54,301 bases of DNA, taken from Clostridiales bacterium UBA1206 (GTDB taxonomy: Bacteria > Bacillota > Clostridia > Oscillospirales > CAG-382). Below the pieces are notes generated by a model, which saw nothing but the letters and a program-made list of their open reading frames with translations, ran no database searches and had not been told where the DNA came from. The stretch spans positions 492-54,792 of the forward strand of contig DBXS01000031.1 of NCBI GenBank assembly GCA_002310055.1. The letters are read 5' to 3'. A program made the position numbers and the translations under genes. This document shows, piece after piece, positions 1 through 7,710 of the stretch (the stretch's first letter is position 1; each line of letters starts with the position of its first letter).

Positions 1-261
1 GTGCATTGAATTGAAAATATCTTCGTGCATCACGTGGACTTTCATTCCGATCTGTTCGCCCAGAGCCTCGAGCGAATTTACGAGCTCGGAAAAATCGGAA
101 GTGAGCCCGTCGAGTTCGACGAGCATTATCATAGTGAACATACCGCTCATTACCGACTGCGTGACGTCGATTATGTTGGCGCCTTTGGAAGCGCATTCGG
201 TGCTGACTTTTGCGAGTATGCCTACCGTGTCGCGGCCGATGACGGTTATTACCGCTTTCAT
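1..261 (-). CDS. ACT domain-containing protein (UPF0237 family), 3' end cut by window
   Basis: 87 codons are visible from an ATG preceded by AAAGGAGA. The protein begins MKAVITVIGRDTVGILAKV and ends in the window with HEDIFNSMH, the conserved tail of the roughly 90-residue UPF0237 ACT family, so only one to three residues are probably missing. ACT domains bind small ligands, often amino acids. This stand-alone family usually lies just upstream of a DUF711/UPF0210 gene, which would be outside the window. It follows the alpha-galactosidase by 23 nt on the same strand and is probably co-transcribed with it. The ligand is unknown. Confidence 0.9.
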   Translation of the reverse strand, partial: MKAVITVIGRDTVGILAKVSTECASKGANIIDVTQSVMSGMFTMIMLVELDGLTSDFSELVNSLEALGEQIGMKVHVMHEDIFNSMH

Positions 262-284
262 ATTATCGTTCTCCTTTGCGTTTG

Positions 285-2462
285 TCAGATTCTTTCGAAG
301 ATCCACAGTTCGGAAGAATACTCATAGTTTTTATCCACCGGAACGCCGTAGCCCAAAAGCTGGCTGCCGGAATATTCCGCGCCGGAACGGGTATCGCGGT
401 AGCGCGCGTTTCCGTCCACGCCGCGCAGCACCAAATGCTCGTTGCGCGGGTATACGCGCACGTGGGCGTTGACATAAACGGCTATGCACACGCTCTTGTC
501 GCGCGCGACTATACACCACGCGGCGCAGTCTTCGGTATAGTTGCTGCGCAGGCGGTAATAGTCGCCGTTCACGAGCGTATCGCCGTATTTTTTATATATA
601 TCCGCGCTGCCGGTGACGAATCTCTTTTCTTCGTCCGTGAGTTTGGTGGGGTCGAGTTCGTAACCGAACGAGCCGGTGAGCGCCACGTTGAAACGGGTGT
701 CGAACGGTGTGACGTGCCCGGTCTGGTGGTTGGGCGACGCCGAAACGTGCCCGGTCATAGACGAAAGCGGATAGATGAGCGAGGTGCCGTACTGGATCTT
801 GAGCCGTTCTACGGCGTCGGAGTTATCGCTGGTCCAGGTCTGAGGCATATAGTAGAGCATGCCGCAATCGTACCTTCCGCCGCCGCCCGAGCACGATTCG
901 AACAGCACGTCCGGGAAATCGTTATGCAGCCGTTCGAGCACCGAATAGAGCCCTAAGTAATAGCGGTGGAGCACTTCGCCCTGTTTTTCGGGCGCGAGCA
1001 GCGCCGAACCGACTTCCGCGACGTTGCGGTTGAAATCCCATTTGATATAATCCACGGTCCCGGTCCTAAGCAGCGACGCCACGCTTTCGTATATATAATC
1101 GCAGACGTCGGGCCGCGAAAGGTCGAGCATTAGCTGATGTCTTCCCTCCGAGCGGGGTCTGCCTTCGACGTGCAGACACCAGTCGGGGTGCGCGCGGTAG
1201 AGGTCGGAATCGGGAGAGATCATCTCGGGTTCGAACCAGATACCCAGACCGCAGCCTTTTTCGCGCAGCATTTTATGGATGTTATCGAATCCGTTGGGGA
1301 GTTTGCTGCGGTTGATGTACCAGTCACCGAGCGAGGAAAGGTCGTTATTGCGCCTGCCGAACCATCCGTCGTCGATGACGAGCATTTCCATGCCCAGGTC
1401 GGCGGCGCAGGAACCGATATCCATAAGCTTTTCTTCGTCAAACCTGAAATACACGGCCTCCCAGCTGTTGAGCAGCACAGGACGGCGGCTGTTGCGGTAT
1501 TTTCCGCGGATGAGACGGTCGTTGATGGCGCGGTGGAAGATGTGCGTCATTCCGCCAAGGCCTTCTTCGGTATGCACGAGCGCGGCTTCGGGGGTGACGA
1601 AGGTCTCGCCAGGGCCCAGGCGCCAGCGGAATCCGTCGGGATTTATGCCCGCAAGGACGCGGCAGGAATCGTACTGGCCGCCTTCGGCGGACATAGAATG
1701 GCAACCCGAATACACGAGCGTGAGCGCGTACACTTCTCCTTTGACTTCGTCGGCGGAACGCGACGCGAGTATTATGAACGGGTTGTGCACGTGACCGGAC
1801 GAGCCGCGGCGGCTGGCAAATTCCATTTTGCCGTGAACGAGCGGGGTGCGTTCGATCATGCGCTCTTTTTCGTGGGTGCCGTAGTTCGAAACGATATCGA
1901 AATCGCATCTGTCGATATCTACGCACGCAGAAGCAACGCCTTCAAGCGCAAGCGTGCTTTCGCCGCGATTGGTCAGTTCGGCGTGGCGGGTGATAAGGTC
2001 GTAGTCGTAAAAAACGGTGTAATACAGATCGCATTCGAGCGAGCTGACGTCATCGCGCAGTTTTATGCAGAGCGTGCGGACGTTATCGCCTTTTTCGGCG
2101 TAGAAGGCGGGGAGCCCGGCGAGCGCCGGTTTGCCTTCGCAAACGGTATACGAAACGTAACGCAGGTCGGCGATATCAGACCCGTCGGGGTTTACGACCT
2201 CAAGCGCCGGGCTGCGCAGATCGCCTCTGCCGAAGCAGGGGTATTCGAGCGGAAGGTCGTCGAGTATCGGGCCGCGGCAGTTTTCCATACGCGGCGAAAA
2301 CGACGCTCTGCCAAGCTCGCGGCGCATATAAGTATGGTCACCGGAAGCGAGCTTTTTGCCCCAATAGACGTGTTCGAGTAAACCTTCCTTAACGCGCATA
2401 ACGTAGGAAGTGTGCGCGGTGTCGAGCTGGAACTGCATAATGCTTTCGTTTACTGTTATCAT
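285..2462 (-). CDS. Alpha-galactosidase, glycoside hydrolase family 36
   Basis: A 725-residue enzyme that hydrolyses terminal alpha-1,6-galactose from raffinose-type oligosaccharides or galactomannan. The layout is a GH36 N-terminal beta-supersandwich (about 1-315), a TIM barrel (about 320-650) and a C-terminal beta domain. The nucleophile is the Asp of KWDFNRN (about residue 476) and the acid/base is the Asp of WTSDNSD (about 546). The VIDDGWFG and SCSGGGGR motifs also fit GH36. No signal peptide is seen, so it is probably cytoplasmic and acts on imported sugars. I chose the ATG at 2462, which has GGGTGGGAT upstream; an in-frame TTG at 2480 directly abuts the mgtE stop. It shares the mgtE promoter, an odd pairing. 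Confidence 0.95.
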   Translation of the reverse strand: MITVNESIMQFQLDTAHTSYVMRVKEGLLEHVYWGKKLASGDHTYMRRELGRASFSPRMENCRGPILDDLPLEYPCFGRGDLRSPALEVVNPDGSDIADLRYVSYTVCEGKPALAGLPAFYAEKGDNVRTLCIKLRDDVSSLECDLYYTVFYDYDLITRHAELTNRGESTLALEGVASACVDIDRCDFDIVSNYGTHEKERMIERTPLVHGKMEFASRRGSSGHVHNPFIILASRSADEVKGEVYALTLVYSGCHSMSAEGGQYDSCRVLAGINPDGFRWRLGPGETFVTPEAALVHTEEGLGGMTHIFHRAINDRLIRGKYRNSRRPVLLNSWEAVYFRFDEEKLMDIGSCAADLGMEMLVIDDGWFGRRNNDLSSLGDWYINRSKLPNGFDNIHKMLREKGCGLGIWFEPEMISPDSDLYRAHPDWCLHVEGRPRSEGRHQLMLDLSRPDVCDYIYESVASLLRTGTVDYIKWDFNRNVAEVGSALLAPEKQGEVLHRYYLGLYSVLERLHNDFPDVLFESCSGGGGRYDCGMLYYMPQTWTSDNSDAVERLKIQYGTSLIYPLSSMTGHVSASPNHQTGHVTPFDTRFNVALTGSFGYELDPTKLTDEEKRFVTGSADIYKKYGDTLVNGDYYRLRSNYTEDCAAWCIVARDKSVCIAVYVNAHVRVYPRNEHLVLRGVDGNARYRDTRSGAEYSGSQLLGYGVPVDKNYEYSSELWIFERI

Positions 2463-2480
2463 ATATCCCACCCACTGCAA

Positions 2481-3842
2481 TTATAGATTTGTGATGACCA
2501 CGGTAGCTATTCCGAAATAAACAAGAAGCGAAAGCGCGTCGACGATCGTCGTGATGAACGGCGACGCCATCACCGCCGGGTCGAAGCCCAGCTTTTTGGC
2601 GATCATAGGCAGCGTGCTGCCCACGAGTTTGGAAAAGAATATGGTGACGATGATGGTGAGGCAGACGACGAGCGCCACATTCACGGGGACGTCGTTGCCG
2701 AAAATGAGGTTATCCACAAGCATTATCTTGCCGAAGTTGCAGACCGAAAGCACCGCCCCGCACATAAGCGCCACGCGGAGTTCTTTCCATATAACGCGGA
2801 AAACGTCTTTCATTTCGATCTCGCCCAGCGCGAGACCGCGGATGATGGTGACCGACGCCTGGCTGCCGGCGTTGCCGCCGGTATCCATAAGCATGGGGAT
2901 GAACGCCGTCAGCGCCACGCTGCTCGCCAGCGCCGCCTCGAAGCCGGTGATGATCTGCCCCGTAAAGGTGGCGGACACCATAAGCAGAAGCAGCCACGGG
3001 ATACGCTTGCGCCAGGTCTCGAAAACGCCGGTGCGCAAGTACGGCTTGTCCGAAGGGACGATAGCCGCCATCTTTTCGATATCCTCGGTCGCCTCGTCGG
3101 TAAGGACGTCCACCGCGTCGTCGAGGGTGACGATACCGACGAGCCGTTTTTCCTTATCGACCACGGGCATGGCGAGGAAGTCGTATTTGGCCATCTCTTT
3201 GACCACGTCTTCTTTGTCTTCGTTGGTGTTGGCGTAAATGACGTGGGAGTCCATTATATCGCCGACGATCTGATCGTCGGACGCGACGAGCAGGTCTTTT
3301 ACCGATACGACGCCCAAAAGCACGCGCGCCGGAGACGTGACGTAACAGGTGTAGACCGTTTCTTTGTCTATGCCGGTGCGGCGGATGCGCAAAAGCGCCT
3401 CCTCGACGGTCATATTCTCACGCAGAGTCACGTATTCCGTCGTCATTATGCTGCCGGCGGAATCTTCGGGATAATGCAGCAGTTCGTTTATCTGCTTGCG
3501 GGTCTCGGGGTCAGAGGAGCGCAGTATGCGCTTGACCACGTTGGCGGGCATTTCTTCGATGATATCGACGGTATCGTCCATATACATCTCGTCGAGCAGC
3601 AATTTCAGCTGTGCGTCCGAAAACGTCTTTATGAGCATTTCCTGCTCTTCGGGCGGCATTTCGACGAATACCTCCGCCGCGGTCTCTTTGGGCAGGACGC
3701 GGTAGGCGACGAGTATCTGTTCTTCGTCCAGATCAGAAAGCGCCTGAGCGATATCCTGCGGCGTTTCGGCGGAAAGGTATTCTTTGAGCCCCGCGTAATT
3801 CTTCTGTTCAAGAAGTTCGGCTATTTTTTCTTTCATATCCAT
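2481..3842 (-). CDS. mgtE: Magnesium transporter MgtE
   Basis: A 453-residue Mg2+ channel/transporter of the inner membrane. It has an MgtE N domain (about 30-130), a pair of CBS domains (about 138-260) that sense cytoplasmic Mg2+, and a C-terminal five-helix pore domain (about 285-453). The pore domain carries the family signature MDTGGNAGSQ and an acidic-rich gating region. Length matches the family. The ATG follows GGAGGT. It is the first gene of an operon with the alpha-galactosidase and an ACT protein. Its 5' leader of about 160 nt contains a 20-codon ORF and a hairpin, described separately. Confidence 0.96.
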   Translation of the reverse strand: MDMKEKIAELLEQKNYAGLKEYLSAETPQDIAQALSDLDEEQILVAYRVLPKETAAEVFVEMPPEEQEMLIKTFSDAQLKLLLDEMYMDDTVDIIEEMPANVVKRILRSSDPETRKQINELLHYPEDSAGSIMTTEYVTLRENMTVEEALLRIRRTGIDKETVYTCYVTSPARVLLGVVSVKDLLVASDDQIVGDIMDSHVIYANTNEDKEDVVKEMAKYDFLAMPVVDKEKRLVGIVTLDDAVDVLTDEATEDIEKMAAIVPSDKPYLRTGVFETWRKRIPWLLLLMVSATFTGQIITGFEAALASSVALTAFIPMLMDTGGNAGSQASVTIIRGLALGEIEMKDVFRVIWKELRVALMCGAVLSVCNFGKIMLVDNLIFGNDVPVNVALVVCLTIIVTIFFSKLVGSTLPMIAKKLGFDPAVMASPFITTIVDALSLLVYFGIATVVITNL

Positions 3843-3899
3843 AACACCAGTACCTCCTTAAAAAGTGTAAAACGGAAGCATTGGCAAATGCAAAGCGCG

Positions 3900-3962
3900 C
3901 TATAACGCAAAAGGCGCGAAAAGCGTACTTCGCGGTTTGCCTTTACTACTGCCGGTTTCCAT
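3900..3962 (-). CDS. Possible 20-residue leader peptide upstream of mgtE
   Basis: Within the mgtE leader RNA, an ATG 10 nt after an AAAGGGG motif opens a 20-codon frame (METGSSKGKP, then RSTLFAPFAL) ending in TAG. The stop lies about 60 nt before the mgtE start. Two nested stems sit inside the ORF (AAAGG/CCTTT and CGCGAA/TTCGCG), so translation would change the fold. Mg2+ transporter genes in enterobacteria use leader peptides in this way, but this peptide does not resemble MgtL. It is a prediction from position and ribosome-binding site only. Confidence 0.35.
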   Translation of the reverse strand: METGSSKGKPRSTLFAPFAL

Positions 3963-4000
3963 TCTTTTCGCCCCTTTCGTGGTTTATATAGTTCTTATAT

Positions 4001-4029
4001 ATATTATAATTATTTGCGCGATTTGTCAA
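4001..4029 (-). promoter_or_regulatory. Sigma-A promoter of mgtE operon
   Basis: TTGACA (4024-4029), a 17-nt spacer and TAATAT (4001-4006), or alternatively TATAAT with a 15-nt spacer. Transcription would start near 3995, leaving a leader of about 150 nt before mgtE. The rest of the 316-nt gap between mgtE and upp holds this leader and the upp promoter. I see no M-box riboswitch motif. Confidence 0.75.
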
Positions 4030-4085
4030 GCGTTATGTTCACAAAAAAATTATTTGCCGGATTTTGCGGTTATTTGAAAAAAAGG

Positions 4086-4113
4086 TTGATTTTTGACAAT
4101 TTGATGCTATAAT
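4086..4113 (+). promoter_or_regulatory. Promoter of upp-ung
   Basis: TTGATT (4086-4091), 16-nt spacer, TATAAT (4108-4113). A start near 4120 would place the AGGAGG at 4117-4122 at the very 5' end of the RNA. Upp translation would therefore rely on the second site, GGAAAGGA, before the ATG at 4159. Confidence 0.6.
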
Positions 4114-4158
4114 TATAGGAGGAAAACAGATGCCGTACCGGCGGAAAGGATTATCACT

Positions 4159-4788
4159 ATGGGAAAAGTAACCGTCTTCGACCATCCTCTTATCACACAC
4201 AAGCTCACGATCATGCGCCAGAAATCCACCGGGACCAAGGATTTCAGCGATCTTCTTACCGAGATCTCGATGCTTATGACCTATGAAATCACCCGCGATC
4301 TTCCGCTTAAAGAGATCGAAATTGAAACTCCTATCTGCAAAACAAGGCAAAAGATCGTCAGCGGCAAAAAGCTCGCCATAATCCCCATCCTGCGCGCAGG
4401 TCTGGGAATGGTGAAAGGCTTCCTCACCATCTGCCCCGTGGCAAAAGTCGGCCACATAGGACTTTACCGCGATCCCGACACCAAAGAACCGGTCAAATAT
4501 TATTTCAAAGCGCCCGCCGATATCGCCAAAAGGCGCATCGTCGTGCTCGATCCCATGCTCGCCACCGGCGGATCCTGCATAGCCGCCATAACCGAGCTCA
4601 AAAAGCTGGGCTGCACCGAGATTTCCACTATGAACCTCGTCGCCGCGCCCGAAGGCATAAAAGCCCTGCAGGAAGCGCACCCCGACGTCAATATCTACGT
4701 CGCCGCGGTCGACGAATGCCTCAACGAAAACGCCTATATCGTCCCGGGTCTGGGCGACGCGGGCGACAGGATATTCGGCACCAAGTAA
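4159..4788 (+). CDS. upp: Uracil phosphoribosyltransferase
   Basis: A 209-residue cytoplasmic enzyme of pyrimidine salvage, making UMP from uracil and PRPP. The PRPP-binding loop VLDPMLATGGS is at about 130-140, and the C-terminal YIVPGLGDAGDRIFGTK matches the uracil-binding end of the family. Length is typical. The start follows GGAAAGGATTATCACT. Its stop codon overlaps the ung start (TAATG), indicating translational coupling of two uracil-related enzymes. Confidence 0.97.
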   Translation: MGKVTVFDHPLITHKLTIMRQKSTGTKDFSDLLTEISMLMTYEITRDLPLKEIEIETPICKTRQKIVSGKKLAIIPILRAGLGMVKGFLTICPVAKVGHIGLYRDPDTKEPVKYYFKAPADIAKRRIVVLDPMLATGGSCIAAITELKKLGCTEISTMNLVAAPEGIKALQEAHPDVNIYVAAVDECLNENAYIVPGLGDAGDRIFGTK

Positions 4789-5447
4789 TGGTCAACATAG
4801 GCAACAGCTGGGACGAGATACTCAAAGATAAGTTTTCTTCGCCGGAATATCTCGCCCTGCGCGAGTTTTTAAAGGACGAATACCGCCGTTACACGGTCTA
4901 CCCCGGTATGTACGACATTTTCAACGCCTTTAAATATACGCCGTACGAAGAGGTGAAAGCCGTTATTCTGGGGCAGGATCCATACCACGGGGAAGGTCAG
5001 GCGCACGGGCTCGCTTTTTCGGTACGCGAAGGAGTTGAGATACCGCCTTCGCTGCGCAACATCTTTAAGGAGCTGCACGACGAGACCGGCGCGCCCATAC
5101 CCGAAAGCGGCTGTCTTGACCGCTGGGCGAAGCAGGGCGTACTGCTTTTGAACAGCGTGCTGACGGTGCGCGCGGGCATGGCGGGCAGCCACCGCAACAA
5201 GGGCTGGGAACAGATAACCGACGCCGCCATAGCGGCGCTCAACGCGCGCGAAAAGCCGGTGGTGTTCCTGCTTTGGGGCGCTTTTGCCAAAGAAAAACTG
5301 CCGCTTATAACGAACAGGCGGCATCTCGTGCTTCAGGCGCCGCACCCCTCGCCGCTTTCGGCGTTTTACGGTTTTTTCGGCTGCGGTCATTTCGCAAAAT
5401 GCAACGAATTCCTTTCCCAAAACGGCATAGCTCCGATAGAATGGTAA
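4788..5447 (+). CDS. ung: Uracil-DNA glycosylase, family 1
   Basis: A 219-residue base-excision repair enzyme that removes uracil from DNA. It shows the family 1 water-activating motif GQDPYHG (about residues 62-68), a LLLNSVLTVR segment and the DNA-minor-groove loop HPSPLS. I chose the ATG at 4788 because it overlaps the upp stop as TAATG; frames opening further upstream lie inside upp. It ends just before a strong rho-independent terminator. Pairing with upp suggests shared expression but not one pathway. Confidence 0.97.
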   Translation: MVNIGNSWDEILKDKFSSPEYLALREFLKDEYRRYTVYPGMYDIFNAFKYTPYEEVKAVILGQDPYHGEGQAHGLAFSVREGVEIPPSLRNIFKELHDETGAPIPESGCLDRWAKQGVLLLNSVLTVRAGMAGSHRNKGWEQITDAAIAALNAREKPVVFLLWGAFAKEKLPLITNRRHLVLQAPHPSPLSAFYGFFGCGHFAKCNEFLSQNGIAPIEW

Positions 5448-5462
5448 ATAACTGAAAGCAAA

Positions 5463-5491
5463 GCCGCCGGGTCTTACCCGGCGGCGTTTTT
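5463..5491 (+). terminator. Rho-independent terminator after ung
   Basis: Perfect 10-bp stem GCCGCCGGGT / ACCCGGCGGC with a CTT loop, followed by GTTTTT. It separates ung from the converging DUF1622 gene. Confidence 0.93.
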
Positions 5492-5503
5492 ACGTTTGCG
5501 CGG

Positions 5504-5941
5504 TTATTCGGATTTTTCGGCCTTCTCGGCTTTTTCGGCTTTCTCTGCCTTTTCCGCCTTTTCGGCTTTTTCGGCAAGTTCGGCTTTTTTGGCGTCGGCT
5601 TCTTCCTTTTTGAAGATGGCGCCGCTTTTCTTTTCGTTGCGGATCTCCCAATGGATGAGGAACGTCAGCGCCGCGCGCAGCAGGATGATGCTGCCCAGGA
5701 TGAGGAGCTCGTGCCATTCGCGCACTATGACGGTACGCAGGAGCTCGCCGCCCATTTTGAATTCCAGCGCGAGCGCAATGCCTTCCGCAAGCTGCAGACG
5801 GACGTAGTTGCGGTGACGGACCAGCATCACTATTGAACGCACGACCGTGAAAAGCAGCACGGCGACGCCGATGAATTCGATTATGAGAATGCAGTATTTC
5901 ACCACAAGTTCAAAGACTTCGCTGATCTGATCGTAAAGCAT
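5504..5941 (-). CDS. DUF1622 family membrane protein with KAE-repeat tail
   Basis: 145 residues of unknown function. It has three hydrophobic segments (about 10-35, 52-68 and 78-100) with the DUF1622 core, including EGIALALEFKMGGELLRT and a HELLILGSIILLR helix. The last 30 residues are a Lys/Ala/Glu repeat (about seven KAE units), probably a charged cytoplasmic helix. At DNA level this is a tandem array of an approximately 9-nt unit near 5515-5575, prone to slippage. Single-gene transcript with its own promoter. Confidence 0.85.
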   Translation of the reverse strand: MLYDQISEVFELVVKYCILIIEFIGVAVLLFTVVRSIVMLVRHRNYVRLQLAEGIALALEFKMGGELLRTVIVREWHELLILGSIILLRAALTFLIHWEIRNEKKSGAIFKKEEADAKKAELAEKAEKAEKAEKAEKAEKAEKSE

Positions 5942-5970
5942 AAGCAGTTCCTTCCAAGCTGATTTTTAGT

Positions 5971-5999
5971 ATTATACACCCGTTTCGCCGTTTTGTAAA
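5971..5999 (-). promoter_or_regulatory. Promoter of the DUF1622 gene
   Basis: TTTACA (5994-5999), 17-nt spacer, TATAAT (5971-5976), lying immediately downstream of the hflX stop codon. The gene start is 30 nt further on. Confidence 0.8.
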
Positions 6000-6003
6000 G
6001 AGT

Positions 6004-7287
6004 TTATTTCTTTTGGAACCGTTTGAAGCGGTTTTGGGTCTCGGTATCGGCAAAAGCGGTGACGTACGTGCCGGTATCGGCGTATTCGGTCGACTTTACC
6101 TCGGCGCAGCGGTAGAGCATATTCAGCTCGGCGCCGTTAGAATGCGGGAAGAAGTATTCCACCGTGCGTTTACCGCCGTCGAGCTCCTGTTTAATCTTCA
6201 TAAGCAGCCCGTCGACGCCTTCGCCGGTCGCCGCCGAAACGCATACTCCGTCCGGCGAAATGAATTCGGCTTCGGCGATCTTGTCGCACTTGTTATAGCA
6301 CCAGATCACGCTGCGCTGTTCGCCGCAGAGCTCGGTCACGAGCTGTTCGGTGACGGCGCGTTTGCGCACGCGCTCGGTATCGGGCTCGGAAGCGTCTATG
6401 AGGCACACGACCGCGTCGGCGTATTTGATCTCTTCCAGCGTGGAACGGAACGCCTTGACCAGATGAGTAGGCAGGCGGTCGATAAAGCCGACCGTGTCGG
6501 TAAGCAATACGTCGCTGCCGTCGGGGAGCGTGAGTCGGCGCGTTGTGGGATCGAGCGTTGCGAAGAGCTTATCTTCCGAAAGCACGCCCGCGCCGGTGAG
6601 ATAATTTAACAGCGTGGATTTGCCGGCGTTGGTGTAACCGGCTATGGCGACGGTCTTTATGCCGCTTTTTTCGCGCCCTTTGCGTTTGACCGCGGAGGTG
6701 CGTTCGAGTTCCTTTAACTTTTCGTTCAAGGATTCCAGCCGGCGCTGAAGATGCCGCCGGTCGGTCTCGAGCTGCGATTCGCCGGGCCCGCGGGTGCCTA
6801 TACCGCCGCCTAAGCGCGAAAGCGATTTGCCTTTGCCCATGATGCGCGGCGCGGTATATTTAAGGCAGGCGATCTCTACCTGCAGTTTGCCTTCCGCAGT
6901 GACGGCGTGGAGCGCGAAGATATCGAGTATGAGCATGGTGCGGTCGATGACGCGCACGCCCAAAGCGTCTTCGAGATTGTTTATCTGCGCAGGGGAAAGC
7001 TCGTTATCGAACACGGCGAGCGTGATATCGCCTTCGGAATCGATCACTTGCTTTATTTCCTGCGCTTTCCCTTTGCCTATAAAAGTCTTGTTATCGGGGG
7101 TCGGGCGCGACTGTACCACGCGCAAAACCGCTTCGCCGCCGGCGGTGTCGAGCAGCCGTTCGAGCTCGTCGAGCGACGTTTCGACTTCGTATTCCGTCAT
7201 TTCGGGCAGCATTACCGAAACGAGCACCGCTTTCTGGCGTTCGCCCGATCCGGTCTCTAAAAGTTTATCGGTCTTTTCTATTATCAA
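6004..7287 (-). CDS. hflX: Ribosome-associated GTPase HflX
   Basis: 427-residue GTPase that binds 50S subunits and splits stalled ribosomes. It has an N-terminal HflX domain (about 20-190, with the conserved SRPTPDNKTFIGKGK and GGGIGTRGPGESQLETDRR), a G domain with P-loop GYTNAGKST (217-225) and DTVGF (264-268), and a short C-terminal domain. The start is TTG, supported by AGAGGTGAT six bases upstream; the next Met lies about 25 residues in. It follows the rpmE terminator, so it may be expressed by read-through; I see no clear promoter of its own. Confidence 0.95.
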   Translation of the reverse strand: MIIEKTDKLLETGSGERQKAVLVSVMLPEMTEYEVETSLDELERLLDTAGGEAVLRVVQSRPTPDNKTFIGKGKAQEIKQVIDSEGDITLAVFDNELSPAQINNLEDALGVRVIDRTMLILDIFALHAVTAEGKLQVEIACLKYTAPRIMGKGKSLSRLGGGIGTRGPGESQLETDRRHLQRRLESLNEKLKELERTSAVKRKGREKSGIKTVAIAGYTNAGKSTLLNYLTGAGVLSEDKLFATLDPTTRRLTLPDGSDVLLTDTVGFIDRLPTHLVKAFRSTLEEIKYADAVVCLIDASEPDTERVRKRAVTEQLVTELCGEQRSVIWCYNKCDKIAEAEFISPDGVCVSAATGEGVDGLLMKIKQELDGGKRTVEYFFPHSNGAELNMLYRCAEVKSTEYADTGTYVTAFADTETQNRFKRFQKK

Positions 7288-7324
7288 AGCGTATCACCTC
7301 TGAAACATCGTTATTCTGCGGCAT

Positions 7325-7355
7325 AAAAACAGCACGGCTGAAAAAACAGCCGTGC
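7325..7355 (-). terminator. Terminator after rpmE
   Basis: 9-bp stem GCACGGCTG / CAGCCGTGC with a six-base loop; on the minus strand it is followed by TGTTTTT. It lies between rpmE and hflX and may act as a partial attenuator for hflX. Confidence 0.88.
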
Positions 7356-7372
7356 AGATACGCGGAATATGA

Positions 7373-7573
7373 TCACTCGAGGTTGAATTTTTTCTTGAAC
7401 TTGTCAACGCGTCCGCCGGAATCGACGAATTTCTGTTTTCCGGTGAAAAACGGATGGCACTTAGCACAAATATCAACCTTTATTGAATCCTTGCAAGAAT
7501 AAGTTTTATATTCTTCGCCGCAAGCGCATCTGATAACTGTTTCTTTGAATTCGGGATGGATCCCAGATTTCAT
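7373..7573 (-). CDS. rpmE: 50S ribosomal protein L31 (zinc-binding type)
   Basis: 66 residues beginning MKSGIHPEF. Cysteine pairs (CACG near 14-17, and CAKC near 35-38) show the zinc-binding C+ form. The ending VDKFKKKFNLE is typical. I used the internal ATG at 7573, which has GAGGG upstream. A longer in-frame extension to 7627 would overlap the promoter. Located upstream of hflX and downstream of prfA, a common Firmicutes neighbourhood. Confidence 0.96.
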   Translation of the reverse strand: MKSGIHPEFKETVIRCACGEEYKTYSCKDSIKVDICAKCHPFFTGKQKFVDSGGRVDKFKKKFNLE

Positions 7574-7617
7574 TGCTTTAGCCCTCGCTTTCGTAGTTTC
7601 ATTTTCACGCAACGTAT

Positions 7618-7646
7618 AGTATAGCACAAGTGTTTGGGAAATGCAA
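7618..7646 (-). promoter_or_regulatory. Promoter of rpmE
   Basis: TTGCAT (7641-7646), 17-nt spacer, TATACT (7618-7623), about 45 nt before the rpmE start. Confidence 0.8.
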
Positions 7647-7710
7647 GTGTTTTTTTTATTTTTTTAAACTTTTTTCAAGACGCCCCAAACCCTTGTGTTT
7701 TCAAGCGTTT

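Noticed and set aside
1201..1240. Possible tRNA T-loop-like GGTTCGAACC
   Set aside because: It lies within the GH36 coding sequence and no acceptor or anticodon stem can be built around it.
3843..4000. M-box Mg2+ riboswitch ahead of mgtE
   Set aside because: The leader is long enough but I find none of the conserved M-box sequence blocks; only a small frame and hairpin.
5510..5580. Short tandem repeats that could suggest CRISPR or a regulatory satellite
   Set aside because: The units are contiguous, without spacers, and stay in frame as KAE codons of the DUF1622 protein.
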